From Phytoseiulus persimilis (lineage: Eukaryota > Arthropoda > Arachnida > Mesostigmata > Phytoseiidae): a stretch of 64,000 nt of DNA. This document shows positions 47,346 through 59,191 of the stretch, piece by piece. Position 1 is the stretch's first letter. Each line of letters opens with the position of its first letter. Under the pieces are notes generated by a model that searched no databases, was not told the DNA's origin, and saw nothing but the letters and a program-made list of their open reading frames with translations. Location: assembly GCA_037576195.1 (NCBI GenBank), contig JAQZDE010000063.1, positions 62,001 to 126,000 on the forward strand. The letters run 5' to 3'. The position numbers and the translations under genes are program-made.

Positions 47346-50254
47346 GGAGCAACGGCCGAGATAGCTCAGCTTGGAGAGAATGGATTCACCGAAAAAGCAG
47401 CTTGGGGAAGCGATGAAGAATGCGAATCGTTCGTATTTGATTGTCACCTCTTTTCAGTCGTCCCCAATCCTAGGTTCGAATAGATAGCGCTCATGAATAA
47501 GTTCTGGAACTTGCTTCGCTTTCCAGAATGACGGAAACAAGCGTCTCAGGTCGTGGCCACGGGACATTGGATCGGCTGACTGGCCCAAGCGGCGGGATGC
47601 TGAGTTCAGTTTCGAAGGACTTTTGAGCTATCGGCAATGAATGTTGATTCTTCATCATATCTGAGATCTGGTCGCGTCAATATTCCTAGTTAATATGGAG
47701 AAGTGTATCCGAGCGTGTGACATTGTAACATGCGGCCGCATTAGAATTTTCAATGAGCTGCGTAGTTATCGCGGTTATTGCTCGATCGAATATCTCCCAG
47801 AATGTTGCCGAAAGTCACCACATCTTTCGTTCTTCTTGTCGCATTGTCTCACCATGCTCAAATGGCGCCTACGGAACACAATGCTGTTGAACAATCGTCG
47901 ATGGACAGATGGATGATGATAACTAATGACTGAATTTCTAGGTAAATTCTATGAATTTACCTCCATTGTTTCGGAAAAGAATCTTTTATTTTCCACAATA
48001 AAAACAGCTATCATTTTATTTCTAGGTTCCAACCATAATTTGGGCTAGTGTAGGGGGGAGAATAATACACATTTCGAGTGAACATGAGACTTTCCATGGA
48101 AACAGATCCCAAGCATCGCACACGGAACAGTACGACTGTCCCCGAGAAACACGAACATATTTCGATCGCCATACACTTCAGAAATGAGAGGGTTCAGAAG
48201 TCAGGTCTCGTTCGTATCATGGCCGCAAGACATTTCGGTCCTGCTGTGCATGGTGCTCATGCACATATACAGGCTATTTCTTCATGGTTTCCATCATTTC
48301 ATGTGGGCGTAAGCGGGTTGGAACTGTTTGGTCTCTGTTGCGGTCGGAAGATCCTCCTCGAATTGAAAACGGCATGGTTCGAGGCACAACTTGGCGGCTT
48401 TTGTGCTGCTGCCAAACGTGCCTGTAGTCCGTCAGGACCGTATTGACGGCCTCTGGTGGCGGGCAGATTTGGCTTTTGTTATGATTAAGTTACATTGATG
48501 TTGACTGGATATGATAACAGTCTCGAGTCGGAAACAGTGCCATGTGCACGAGAACGAATGACACCAGTAATCTGGCAAATAATGGCGCGAAAATACGCCA
48601 GTAGCCAGATCAAGGAAGCCATGAAGTACTTGTAGACACTCAAAGTTTCAAACAAGGTGGTCGCCGCTGAGCAAACGTGTTTTTTTGGAGTGTGGTGTGA
48701 AGAATCCCTTCGGAGCCCAGAGATAGGTCCTTCCTATCTCAGACGATCAATGCTAGTGCTATCTGAAAGTCAGCTCCTATCGCGTCTGACCTGCCGGGGG
48801 TCCGGCCTGGTTTGCTGAGATTGTCGTTCTGTCCCTAGCAAGAACATCCTTCTTCCTGAGGATACATGCTATCTTCCGACTTATTCTGTTCCACTGGTGC
48901 TCTGATTCGAGCATCTTTTCCACCAGTTCCGGTTCTGTGTACCGACCACCCTTGAGGGGTTTCATTGCTTTCGAGTATACGACAGCGAGATGAGCCTGCA
49001 AGCGAGAACGTCTTTCGAGGTGCAGGCGAGACCGGCGAGAACGTCTTTCGAGGTGCGGGCGAGGGTCTCGCGGCCTTCCGAGAGCCATTCCGAGAGGGGC
49101 ACTGCGTCTTCCAGAGTCAGGAAGGATTCGCCAAGTTCTCCTTCCACGTGAAGGAGCTGAGGGGCTGTCAAAGATACATTTCTTTGAGGTGTGGATGTCA
49201 AAGACCGTAAGCTCGGCCGACGACGAGAGGATCACTCTGATTCACTGAACACTCCACGCTTTGAAACTGATTGCCAAATCCTTCATTCCATCAGGATCTC
49301 GATAACGGGAAGCATCGTTTACATGCGCGGCGCGCTCAATCATCTACCGCTTGCAAGTTCAGACAGCACGGAGGAAGTGGATCGATCAGATGTAGACCCA
49401 ACCACGGGCGCACCCTCGTGTCGCACGAGAGGCCCTGCCGGTATCCCGCATTCGCACGGCTCAACGCCACGCTGCTCCGGTCAGACCCAACCACGTAAGC
49501 TCTTTACTGGAACTCCATCAGGTCATCAGCAACATCGTCATTCCGGACTACACGGTGACTGAGGACCAGGAGAGGCTGCTCAGATCCACTGTCCCGAGAA
49601 CGAGAGTACCATCCTGAGAAGTGTGCGACTTCTAGGCTTTCTTTCGACGCCAGAGGTGATTCTCGCAGATGCAACGTACATAGTCATCCCGCGAAACCTC
49701 CGCGAACAGCTTTCTTTGCATCCATGCCTACTGGAACGGTCATGTGAGCGCTTACCTCGTTGAGAATCCCTCCACGGTGGTTTGGAAATAAAGGAGAGAA
49801 TCAAAGCTGACGATCTCTCATTTCAATCGAACGTGGTTGCGGCGGACAGCCCGGGAGGCTTTTCATGAATCGCGGATGTTCGAGGACATGCCAGAGAGCG
49901 ATGACTCAGTGGTACCACGATGAGCACGAAATAGCGCTCTACCCGTGATCGTGAAGCCACCCGACTTCCGTATGAGGAGCAGGATTGTATTCTAGCTAAG
50001 ATCAGTTAGGAATACTTGGAACTGCAAAATAAGTTCACAACATCTTCTATGCTCAGGTATTCCGTGTGATCTGAGGGAGTTCTGCTGTTATTCTTAGCGC
50101 CAGAACTACATGAGGCATAGCCTCGGAATGAGCACCACGGTAGTCTTAGGAACCTTGAGCTGATGAGACTTGACTTTCAGTCGGAAGACTGGGAAGAGGG
50201 ACCCAATACAGCGAGGAGAACAATCGTATGAGTTCTCGTATGAGAGCCGCCCTC
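47346..50254. other. stretch between the two inverted repeat copies
   Basis: A minus-strand frame at 49235-48777 encodes GGRYTEPELVEKMLESEHQW within otherwise low-complexity sequence; it has no recognised family. At 48994-49070 a segment containing GAGAACGTCTTTCGAGGTGC is repeated in tandem (two copies about 37 bp apart). If the flanking inverted repeats are termini of one element, this is its cargo. Confidence 0.35.
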
Positions 50255-50487
50255 AAATACCTGAGGAAGAGCCCACCTCAAATCCTGCCTTCAATCTACT
50301 CCCTGGATGACGTCCCCCCTCACGAATCATATCACGACCCACAGGGCTAGCCAGCGAAACGTTCCGTCTCAAATCGCAACCCAATGCATCCAACAGAGAC
50401 AAGCCCGCGCAATTTGAAAATGGCGCCGCGCTGCATCCAGTCTGGACCATTCCGGCGCAGTTGACACCCCTTCCCCCACATAAGGCT
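50255..50487 (-). repeat. dispersed repeat, copy 2
   Basis: Inverted partner of 47112-47345; see that entry for shared blocks. Its outer end (50487) corresponds to the outer end (47112) of the other copy. Confidence 0.7.
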
Positions 50488-51737
50488 AGCAAGACGAGCC
50501 GAAGTACCATTTACAGCGACAGGTACGTGTGCTTGTTGTTGGACGAAAGTTCGGTTTGCGTAGGCTTTGACGTTTCAGAGAGGCGCTACCACTGAACGCC
50601 GCCTCGGTTCGGGCACAGGGCAAATCAATTCTGACGCGCGGAGAACGTGCGTGATGGAGCTGTGGAAACATAGCGACAGGAATCGTACACCATATGGTCG
50701 GGTGGGAATTCTCTATATTCCTCCACAGTCGAGGGTTCTTCCTCCTGAACGGTACCCCAAGTTCATCCTGATTGGCCTCCGGATCGTTCAATCGAGCATG
50801 CAAGAGTATCGAGAGCGAGCGTTGGAGAGAGAGGAGCTCATCTCCAGGTATATCATCATTTGCAGGGCTACACGCTACCTTCAGAGCAACGCTTGATTGT
50901 TCGAATACTTTTCGTCGACCCGATATACGGCTTGAACACATGGCTTTCGCTCCTGTTCTTCAGAGAAGACTTGCACATCTTTTTCAATGCTGTGCGCGAC
51001 TAGTATGAAGGTGAGCCGCTCGTTCGAGTGAATACTGCTCGAGTAGGAGGGAGGACTACATCAGTTGCGTATCTAGCTCAAGCGGCGCCCGGGGCAAACG
51101 TTTTTTTTTCGTTCCGTCTCTCAATGCTCAAAAATGCTAATGCGCCCAGCTTCCCTTGAACCACAATGATCCCTGACACGGACCAACGTTTCACTGTCAT
51201 TTATATCATAACAAAGTTTCTCCGATAGATCGAAGTGGAAGTCTGATTCTACACTCCTCATCTCCATGGGTCGCGATTTTGTTCTTGATTCCGATTGAAT
51301 TTCTGCTGCAGTGGAGGAGATTGACAGAGCTCCGAAACCGTTAGTCTTCAGCTTCGCGCCCTCAAGACGTAGAGATGCAAGCCTTCAGCCCTCTGGTGCA
51401 TGTTGCTGTGCCTGAGTTGAGGCGAGTTTTATGGCACGCAAAGACATTTATGATTGTTCACCTCTTCCGATTCTTCAATTGCGATCTTGCGCCCTCAGAT
51501 CTCTGGGGTGTTTATCCGTTCGGAAGACGAATTCGGTTCATTTTGCGGTTAGGGCTACGGGAAAAAATCAAGTACGGTTACACGCCCCAAACCTACGCGC
51601 CCTTTAACTGAGCGCCCCATCAGCTTTGAGCCCTTTATTTGAGAGCATGAGCCCCCTCTGCCCCCCCCTCGATACGCCACTGGACAACACATATCTGTAA
51701 GTGCCTTTCGAAACGTGATCTCTAACAACCGTTATAG
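50488..51737. other. upstream of the TMEM184-like exon
   Basis: This is where the N-terminal exons of a complete TMEM184 gene should be, including the RWYT and PIYA motifs of the first helices. I found none. Short frames on both strands are unsupported. Confidence 0.35.
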
Positions 51738-52513
51738 CTTTCGTGATCTACAGTTTCCTGTCTCTATTTTACGAATACCTGGGCGGTGAATGGAATATCA
51801 TCGAAAAGCCTCTGATGGGCACTGTTATCTTGGTACTGCAGCCATTAGGGATATACAGGGCTGGTGACCGGGATCCCAACACTGGGTTCGCCTACATCAC
51901 TATGATCAACCATTGCTGCGTAACACTAGCTCAGTACGGTCTCTCCCTTTTTTATTCCGCGACGAGAGAGCTTCTCAGACCTTATAATCCGAGCTTGACG
52001 TACTTCACGATGGTATCTATCATATTCCTGACGTACTGGCAAGGAATGCTCCTGGACCTCATGGTGGAACATGGCGTGATTGGGAAGCTCCATCCCGACA
52101 TGCAGAACTCGAAAGAAACATCTGCACTTACGATCTCCGCAGCCTACCAAAATTTCTTCATCTGTATGGAGATGTTTTTCGCGGCTTTGGCTCTCCGCTA
52201 CGCATTCCCTGTGGGCGTGTATGACAAGAGGAACGGAATGCCAGCCGCGAGGAGTCACCGCGATGCAAAGGTCCAAAGGTACTGGGGGATGAGGCTTGTC
52301 AAGCTGTCTCTGCCCTCTCCATCATGACATTCCACTAACCAACCATGTTGTCCACTCATCGCCTCAGAAACTATGAATCCCAAGGATATCATGGATGATG
52401 CTATCCACAACTTTCATCCTCAGTACCATTCATATACGCAGCAGACGAACCCTCAGAGCCGACAACGCAGTGCTGGCTCCGCGCAGTCACCAGGTGAAAG
52501 ACCTAAACAATAG
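51738..52513 (+). CDS. TMEM184-like membrane protein, shortened
   Basis: Organic-solute-transporter alpha/TMEM184 family, multi-pass membrane protein. Exon 51738 to about 52253 carries FVIYSFLSLFYEYLGGE, then KPLMGTVILVLQPLG, LFYSATRELLRPYNP, YWQGMLLDLM, AAYQNFFICMEM and ALRYAFPVGVY. A second exon, 52368-52513, gives MNPKDIMDDAIHNFHPQY, the conserved family tail. Two oddities are visible. The roughly 40 residues (one helix and its loops) that normally separate GGE from the KP-helix are absent without a possible intron. The best donor by sequence (52279) is out of phase with the tail exon, so splicing must use a weak GTCACC site at 52254 or the copy is decaying. No upstream exons were found. 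It is either a truncated duplicate or a lineage-specific short form. Confidence 0.65.
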
Positions 52514-54328
52514 TTGAAAGAAGCCTCCGCTCTAGCTCCCGTGTTTTCCGTCGCCCGCATCGGAGGTTTCATGCTCGATTTCAAAATGTCTGGCAGGTTC
52601 CAACGTCGCGCTGCAGGGAGAGCTGGCTTCTGTGCCAACTGTTGAGAATCAGAACCGGTCTCAAGCGAGCGTGGGACACCTCTCACGGGAAGTGCGCAGG
52701 CGCGTAGTTTTCAATAAAAAAAAAAACAGCAAAGAGAATTTCTTTGTGACTCGTTGTTTTCTCTTTGATTAACAGTGGCATTCGCCCGAGTTCCATCTTG
52801 CATGCTCTACGAGTCATTCCATAGCTCTCTCCACCAACCTCAGAAGCTAGAAGCGGGGTGGCGTCCATCATACGGTCTGGAATCACCGGGATCGTGGGAC
52901 AACAACCGCCCTCGACGTGCAACGAGCCCACGAAGCTTTTTGGGCTGTCACGAAGGCACGCCCTAGGACTCTACCAAGTAGTTCCAAACAACGTGAAGCC
53001 GTAGAGAGGGGACTCAGGAAGTCCTCCATCCCAGAGCGTGATTTAACAGCAAGATCATTCTCCGATTTATGTTCCAGGCGAGTGGTGCAGAGCGGGGGAC
53101 GAGAAGAAAAGCCCAAAAGTACCCGGAATCCAATATGACGCGTCCGTATTATCGGGGATGAGCTTTTGAACTCATAATCCGCTTAAGTTGCGAACACCCG
53201 GCCGCAAAGTCAACCCGCTGACATGATTGATTATCCCGTCAACGAAATCTGAAACAGCGGGCGGCAGAGTGTTCCAAGATGGCTGAGAGCTGCGAGAGCT
53301 GAGCCCCTGTCCTCTCGAGCGGGAGTCGAATTTACCCTCGCTGATGGGCAAGCTTGGAAGGAAATGAGCCACTGGTAAAGCTCTCGGTGGGCTCCCTGCG
53401 TGCACGCGAGCACTACTGGGAGCCGCGACTCCAGTAGCGCCCTGTCACGGCTCGCCGGGTCTTTGCATCATAATTTCAAGGCCGCATCGAGTCGGCGACG
53501 AAAGCTGCGGAGTCGATAGCGCGAAAAGCAACGCCCTGTTTGTCGACGGGTGGATCTTCTTCAAATGCTTTGCCGGAGCATGGGAGCGACCCAGGGAGTC
53601 AGATCGAGCTCATCCTCCAGAACATCAATCCATAGTTGCCTGATATCGATCGGAGCCTCGTCATGTGTTAGCATGGGATCACTGAGGGATGTCGGCTGGG
53701 ATTCAAAAGTATCAGGCGCTGGACTCTGAAGAGGAGAATCTCTTGGAGAAGCTGAAAGTTTGTTTACGTTCATTTTGGGAAACTTTCTCGCGGTCACGAA
53801 TCCTCGTCTGCTCACTCGTTGCTTGTTACTGCGGCTCTGCTTCATGGTGTGCAGTATGTGAAAGAAATCCGATCGGGAACGGAATCCCGAATCATTCTTC
53901 GACGGAATAAATACACCACTGTCCCAAAGAAAATGAATTTTCTTCAAACATCAATTTTCATTTAGCGGAGAGATACCCGACGCATGATTGCCGTGTGTGA
54001 TCAACTACCTTGAAGAAATTTCTGCTGCTTCTGTCCCAATTCAAAGCAGCAAGACACAATTCATTCTAGCATACAGGTGATGTCTGAGATCACAGTCTTC
54101 TGAACGGAAAACGTCCGGCTCTTCCGAGAACAAATAAGTCAGCACATAGAGATTTGTACGGATTTGCATTTGTTTAAGAGTTCCATTAATGATCAAGTGA
54201 TCAATCAATTGATTGAATTGCTAAAAGTATTACTCATTTAAATAAAACGGCGTGGTCCATGAGGCTCGAGGAGATACTCTCCGATTTCGCATTCGGAGCT
54301 GATGCGCCAATGTCGCATACGGAGAACT
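52514..54328. other. region between TMEM184-like and HCN genes
   Basis: A minus-strand frame at 53947-53561 (128 codons) ends in an acidic, Trp-containing segment (LWIDVLEDELDLTPWVAPML) and is the best candidate for an unrecognised small gene. A minus-strand frame at 53413-53172 (SQPSWNTLPPAVSDF) faintly recalls the end of a non-LTR reverse transcriptase but is too short to claim. An A-run at about 52717 lies beyond the TMEM184-like gene. Confidence 0.3.
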
Positions 54329-57300
54329 TCATACTTCCTGCGTGGAGTCGTGCTTCCGTTTGCTCCCGGGCGTTGCTACGAAGGACATGGCCGTGGTCGT
54401 TACTTCACGTGTTGAGTCCAAGAGGCTCGTCACGTCGCCATCTTTCATTTGGTCTCGCATGTTTTGAATGTCTTTGGTCAATTTCCGAATCGAAGCTTCA
54501 ATATGCGGGAAGTGAATCAACACCTGCAAAGTCGAAGGAGTAGTTGGAGTTGACTTTTGCAGTGGTAGTGATCATTAAACGTTGATGGTCTCCGAAATGA
54601 GGTGAGACACACACATGATGGAAGTCAGTCGTGTCTAACGTAAGGCAGCGGCAATGGGTGGCAGCTTTGACGGTGGCGTTACGTTCGCAACGAGTCAGGA
54701 TACTCAGCTCGCCGAAATGTTGACCTTCGTGAAGAGTTGCAAGGACGATGTCATCATGATTGAGTACGGTGACCTCGCCAGTTTGTATAAAAAACATCTT
54801 TTCTCCTGCGAAAAGAAGCATTCGTGATCCTTTTCTTGCTGCATCTCCGAAGTTGGAGCCTCGAGTATTGATTTCGTCGAGGGTTGTGCTCACCAACGGT
54901 CCCGTGGGCTACAATGATGTCGTCCGGTTGATAGAGCTCAGTTTTGAGTTGAAGGACAAGCTCGTTCAAGAAAGGCGGCTCCGCAGACGATAGGAATGGC
55001 AACGAAGATATCATGGTTTCGCAATTGTGTCTCATTACCAGCTGCAAACAATCAGTGGGAGGAGTTGATTCTCAAGACGATACGTCCGCTGCGAAGGCGT
55101 TCCTACAGCCCTCTTACCTCTCTGAGCGGCTCAGACATCGATGCTATAATACTGTCCTCGTCGAAAACTCGGCCGTTGTATCTTTGTTCGAAATAATCAC
55201 GAATTTTCGAGCGCAATTTCGAGTCGAACCCTTTATACGACATGAAATCTTCCAACTCGGCCATCTGCAACGAATGAAGATGGCAGCTCAGATTGTACTC
55301 GCCACGAATGACAGGTATGTACCGCGGGGAATCTTATTCGAAAGAAAGAACAGGGAGAAATGTTACTTTTTGACGGTGAAGTTTCCTCGGAGCGTCCATC
55401 TGTTGCCAGACGGCCGCAATGTGCGCGATTATCAGACAGAAGCCAACCGACCCGCTCAGCATACCCCAAAGCGTGAACCACATGTCAACGAGAGTCTCCG
55501 GCGCCATGCGCCCGTATCCAATGCAGAGCATTTGAGAAATTGAATTGAACAGACACCACGAGTATTGCACCGTCCAGTGGGCATCCTGAAAATCCGCTTC
55601 TCAATTCTAAAAACGGTCTCGGGTATGGGGCTCAACACATCACCGACGAATGGCTCACGCCGTGCCGATTTCATTGAGTTCCTGTATAGCGAGTTCAACC
55701 TCGGTAGCGGGAGCTTGGTGAGCTATACCTTGATACCAGTCAGAGATATCCAGCCACGATCAGGGAAGTCGAGGCAGGTGTTCACCAGGAAGTGCAAACA
55801 ACCATTCCAGTGCGCTGTCAGGAGCATCAGGAGGACCATATTCAGGGTCCTCAACGAAGCCCATTGCGTCGACGACGAAAATGATGTTTGAAGCTTCGTC
55901 ATGTATCTCACCATTCGACAAACTCGTAGTAAACGGAGCAAGCCGAGGAATTTCCCCAGGGTCAACAGCCGCGCTCCCAGTAAGAAATCGGTGTCACCTG
56001 AAGGTGGGAAACACATGAAACGTTCATCGGGGTGTGAGCCGAATATTGCCCCATTCAGTCAACATCGGAGACCCGAGCTCACTCACTGAACATTTCGATC
56101 ACATGGGGAAGGGTGTAGTCGAGCGGCAGGGAAGAAATCAGGTCCACACCGAACCAGCCGTGGAAGTAATGACTTTGAATGTCTGCGGGCGACAGGTTCA
56201 GTTTATGGTGCATACCTTTATTTTGCACGAAACCTAGAAGAAAATTCCGACCTTGAAGCCATCGAATCACATTTATTCAGCATCCAGTACTGATTTGGAG
56301 CCCGAATTGAAATTATCCGACTGCGAATTTCAGAATATCGAAACGATCAGCGCTGAAAGGCCCTGCATTTGTTATGCATGGAGGTCGTTTGTACTTCAGT
56401 TAATCTTTTACACTCCACTGGTGAATTATCGACTCGGCGGATGTTCCGTTCGTGCGACCGGAGTTTCAGGTGCAGGGCCAAGCATTCAACGTCGCTGGGA
56501 ATGCTTTTCGCGAAAGAAGACACGCAATGTCGCTGGATCCTCAGACACATTTTCACCAGCTTGAAACATCTGGGAATCGGACCTTTCGACGAGAGAAAGT
56601 AAGTGGAATTGAGCTTCAGAGTAATGGCTTGTTTAGTTTAGGTAATAGATCCCACTGATTCCTAGACCACTTTCGAGTCCTCCAGCCCTCGAAGTTTTAC
56701 CCGACATCCGATTGCAGAGTTTCGCACGGCAGGGGTCTGTATCAAATGTTCGTTCGCAGCAATTTGGTGACATGGCTCTTGCGAGCCGTTCTCGTGTTCA
56801 TTTTTAATCAAGGCAAGGGTGACATGATCAACCGAATGTTTGAACTGCTCAAGGCCTTCGGATGCATAGTCTTTCACTGGAAGTTCGCTCAACATCACGA
56901 TGCAATCGTTGGTCTCTTCGAGAAGTTGGACGAGCTTCGGCATCATCGTGAGTCCAGCTCATCTGGCTGTTTTCTCGCGTCTTGCCGATTCGAGGAAGAT
57001 CCTCCCGAGCTGTGATTTCTCGATTTTTCAGATGCCACCGGATCGTTCATCAGCAGAATTTCGAAGTACTGCGTTCTATCAGTGTGGATATTCGAGGCTT
57101 CTCGCATTCCGACCGACTACGCTGCTTTCATTGTAGAACGCAAATTCGACAAGTTCGTCGAGCGAGATCTCTTACTGAAACCGGGCGACATATCAGGCGC
57201 AATGGCTCCCGTGGTTCATGGGCTGGCGATCCTCACTTTCACGATGGAGCGAATTCTGATTTCGGGCACAATCTCAACCGTTCTACTGGTTTTCAGCTTC

Positions 57301-59191
57301 ATCAACATCGTGAGAAACTCAGGATTCATTCTAGATGGCGTCTTCGAGAATCGAGTGGATTTCACAATCATTCTGGATTTCAGCTTCTGATATCGAAATT
57401 TCGACGCTACGATGGACTTATGCGAGATTTACTCGCGGCTGACACGATGGACAATCCCAGCGATATGTTCAAACTCCGGCTCATCCATGCCGGTCAGAGA
57501 ACAACTGCTCTTCGGATCGCTCGCCTCTGTCATCGATTCAAAATATAGTCATGCGCGATCCCTCTCTTCCTGTTCTCGCTCAAACTCCTTATAATCCAAC
57601 AGATCTGTGCCTCCTCACCCAAAAGATCGACGACATTTTCAGCACCATGGTGTTTGTGATGCACTCAATCGGAGTGCTGCAGCTCTGCCTCGAAGTGAAC
57701 CGTTTCTTCGTGGTGAGTTTCCGAGCGAGAGTCTTTGACGAGAACAGAGATTTTGGGTGGGAGTATGTCTCAGCGGTGGGATGTTCCTCCATGCCGTTTC
57801 GAAAGCTGTCTCAGCTGTACTTCTTGATTGCTAGATGTCGACAAAAGGATTGACAACTTTTGGATTGTACAACTGGGCCTTGGATGCTCTCTATGGAACC
57901 ATGAGTCTGTTGTTGCTCCTCTTCAGTGCAGCCTCCCTCTGCCAGAGTCCGAAAGTGTCGTTCATGACCATCAACCAATTCGGACTACGAAGCCATTCGG
58001 AGCTCTACGAGCATCAGCTCGAACTCACCCAAAGTCAAATGGGAGTCATTGGGGGGCTCCAACTGACCGCTGGAAGGTTCTACAACATGGACCGCAGCAC
58101 GTTCATCACTTCACTGGGTCTCATCGCGTCGTTCGTTGTGTTCTCCATGCAGATGCCGGAACTAGCAACCTGAAGCTCCCGCTTGGGAGAAAACTCACGT
58201 AGGACCACCCGATTCGTGGTCGGCCAGCGCTTCTCATCATTGCAAAAATCAAGCGATTGCCTCTGTGATCCACCATTTCGATTCCCGAATCAGGAAGGAA
58301 TTCTAATTTCCACACCAGACCGGAACTACAGAGATTCCCCTTTCTCGCAAACTTGCAGGTTGGGAATTGAGAACAAGAACAGGCGTTTGAGCGCAAAATG
58401 TCTCGCCATACCTCATTCTTTAAACTCACCTGTCCGAAAATTGTAGATCACGTCAAAAGCGAATATAGTATCGAAAATTATGTTGAATATCAAGCACTCG
58501 CTCCACCAATCGTAGAAGTCGAGAAAAGCGATCATGACTGGGAGAAGAACCATGTTCACGATGCAAGCGATGACCACCACGAACTCCCATCGGAGCCTTC
58601 GGACATGGGAAGGCGTTAGTGGATGGAGTACCGAAGTCTTATAAAGGAATCAATGGCGTGTTGGGCATACCGCGCGTCGCTCCATGGATGTGAGACCCAG
58701 TTCGGTGTTTCATCCTCGGGATGGAGTCTGTCATACCGCTTGAGCGCGTGTCTTCGCTTGTCCACAAAGAATCCCCGAAGGTGCTTTTCGAAAATTTTCC
58801 TCTTCTGTCTCGTGTCAGGATCAACAGACTCCTCGAAAACGCGCTGAGGACTGAATAGCCGCTCGAGATTATGCCTGCTCGACGTGCCCGAACCTGTTCA
58901 AGGATATGGGGTCATAAGTTCTGAGAGACCTCTGCAGGTCTCTGCCGAGTCCAAAGAGGAATCGATGATCCGCTGCGAGGAGACGGGTTCGCGAGCTGTC
59001 TCGTCAAACAACAGGGACCACTCACCACTGGCTCTGAGTTTGTCTTCCGCGCGCTCTTCTTTGATGGGCTTGTCGATCCCGAAATAACGGAAGTGACTCA
59101 GAGGCTCTTTCCTGCGCCGTCGATGATTCCTATGAGAATCTGTTCCTGATTCACTCGTCGAAGGCGTTCGTGCCTGCCGCGGTTGGAACAC
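54329..59191 (-). CDS. HCN: hyperpolarisation-activated cyclic-nucleotide-gated channel
   Basis: Tetrameric plasma-membrane cation channel carrying the pacemaker current Ih. Ten exons, all phases consistent, 666 residues: 59191-58930, 58893-58671, 58596-58430, 56233-56087, 55997-55729, 55585-55367, 55297-55118, 55041-54894, 54805-54615, 54523-54329. N-terminal HCN segment EPLSHFRYFGIDKP and WVSHPWSDAR; S1-S2 WEFVVVIACIVNMVLLPVM to DVIYNFRTG; S3 WFGVDLISSLPLDY; S4 LLRLLRVCRMVRYMTKLQ; S5 AHWNGCLHFLV; pore SQMLCIGYGRMAPE with the CIGYG filter; C-linker IRDYFEQRYNGRVFDEDSI; cyclic-nucleotide-binding domain KMFFIQTGEVTVL, HFGELSILTRCERNATVKA. The phosphate-binding arginine of the RRTAS motif is kept (ERNAT), but the neighbouring threonine is Asn. 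Intron 3 is 2.2 kb and contains a complete gustatory receptor on the other strand. Confidence 0.93.
56501..58173 (+). CDS. gustatory receptor family protein nested in an HCN intron
   Basis: Seven-transmembrane chemosensory receptor of the insect-type GR family. Six exons with consistent phases, 399 residues, typical for the family: 56501-56598, 56718-56947, 57032-57309, 57384-57528, 57603-57712, 57835-58173. The N-terminus has HIFTSLKHLGIGPFDERK, then hydrophobic helices LVTWLLRAVLVFIFNQG, FGCIVFHW, ISKYCVLSVWIF, VVHGLAILTF, TISTVLLVFSFINI and MSLLLLLFSAASLC. The last exon ends with LQLTAGRFYNMDRSTFITSL and LIASFVVFSMQ, matching the GR C-terminal signature in which a small-residue helix start leads to a TM7 ending near a TYLVILVQ-type motif. 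The whole gene lies within HCN intron 3 (56234-58429) in the opposite orientation. The start is the ATG closest to the conserved first helix; the intron 4 donor (GTCATC) is weak. Ligand unknown. Confidence 0.78.

Noticed and set aside
53172-53413. Faint similarity to the C-terminus of a non-LTR reverse transcriptase (WNTLPPAV)
   Set aside because: Only about ten residues resemble the family and no reverse-transcriptase core lies nearby.
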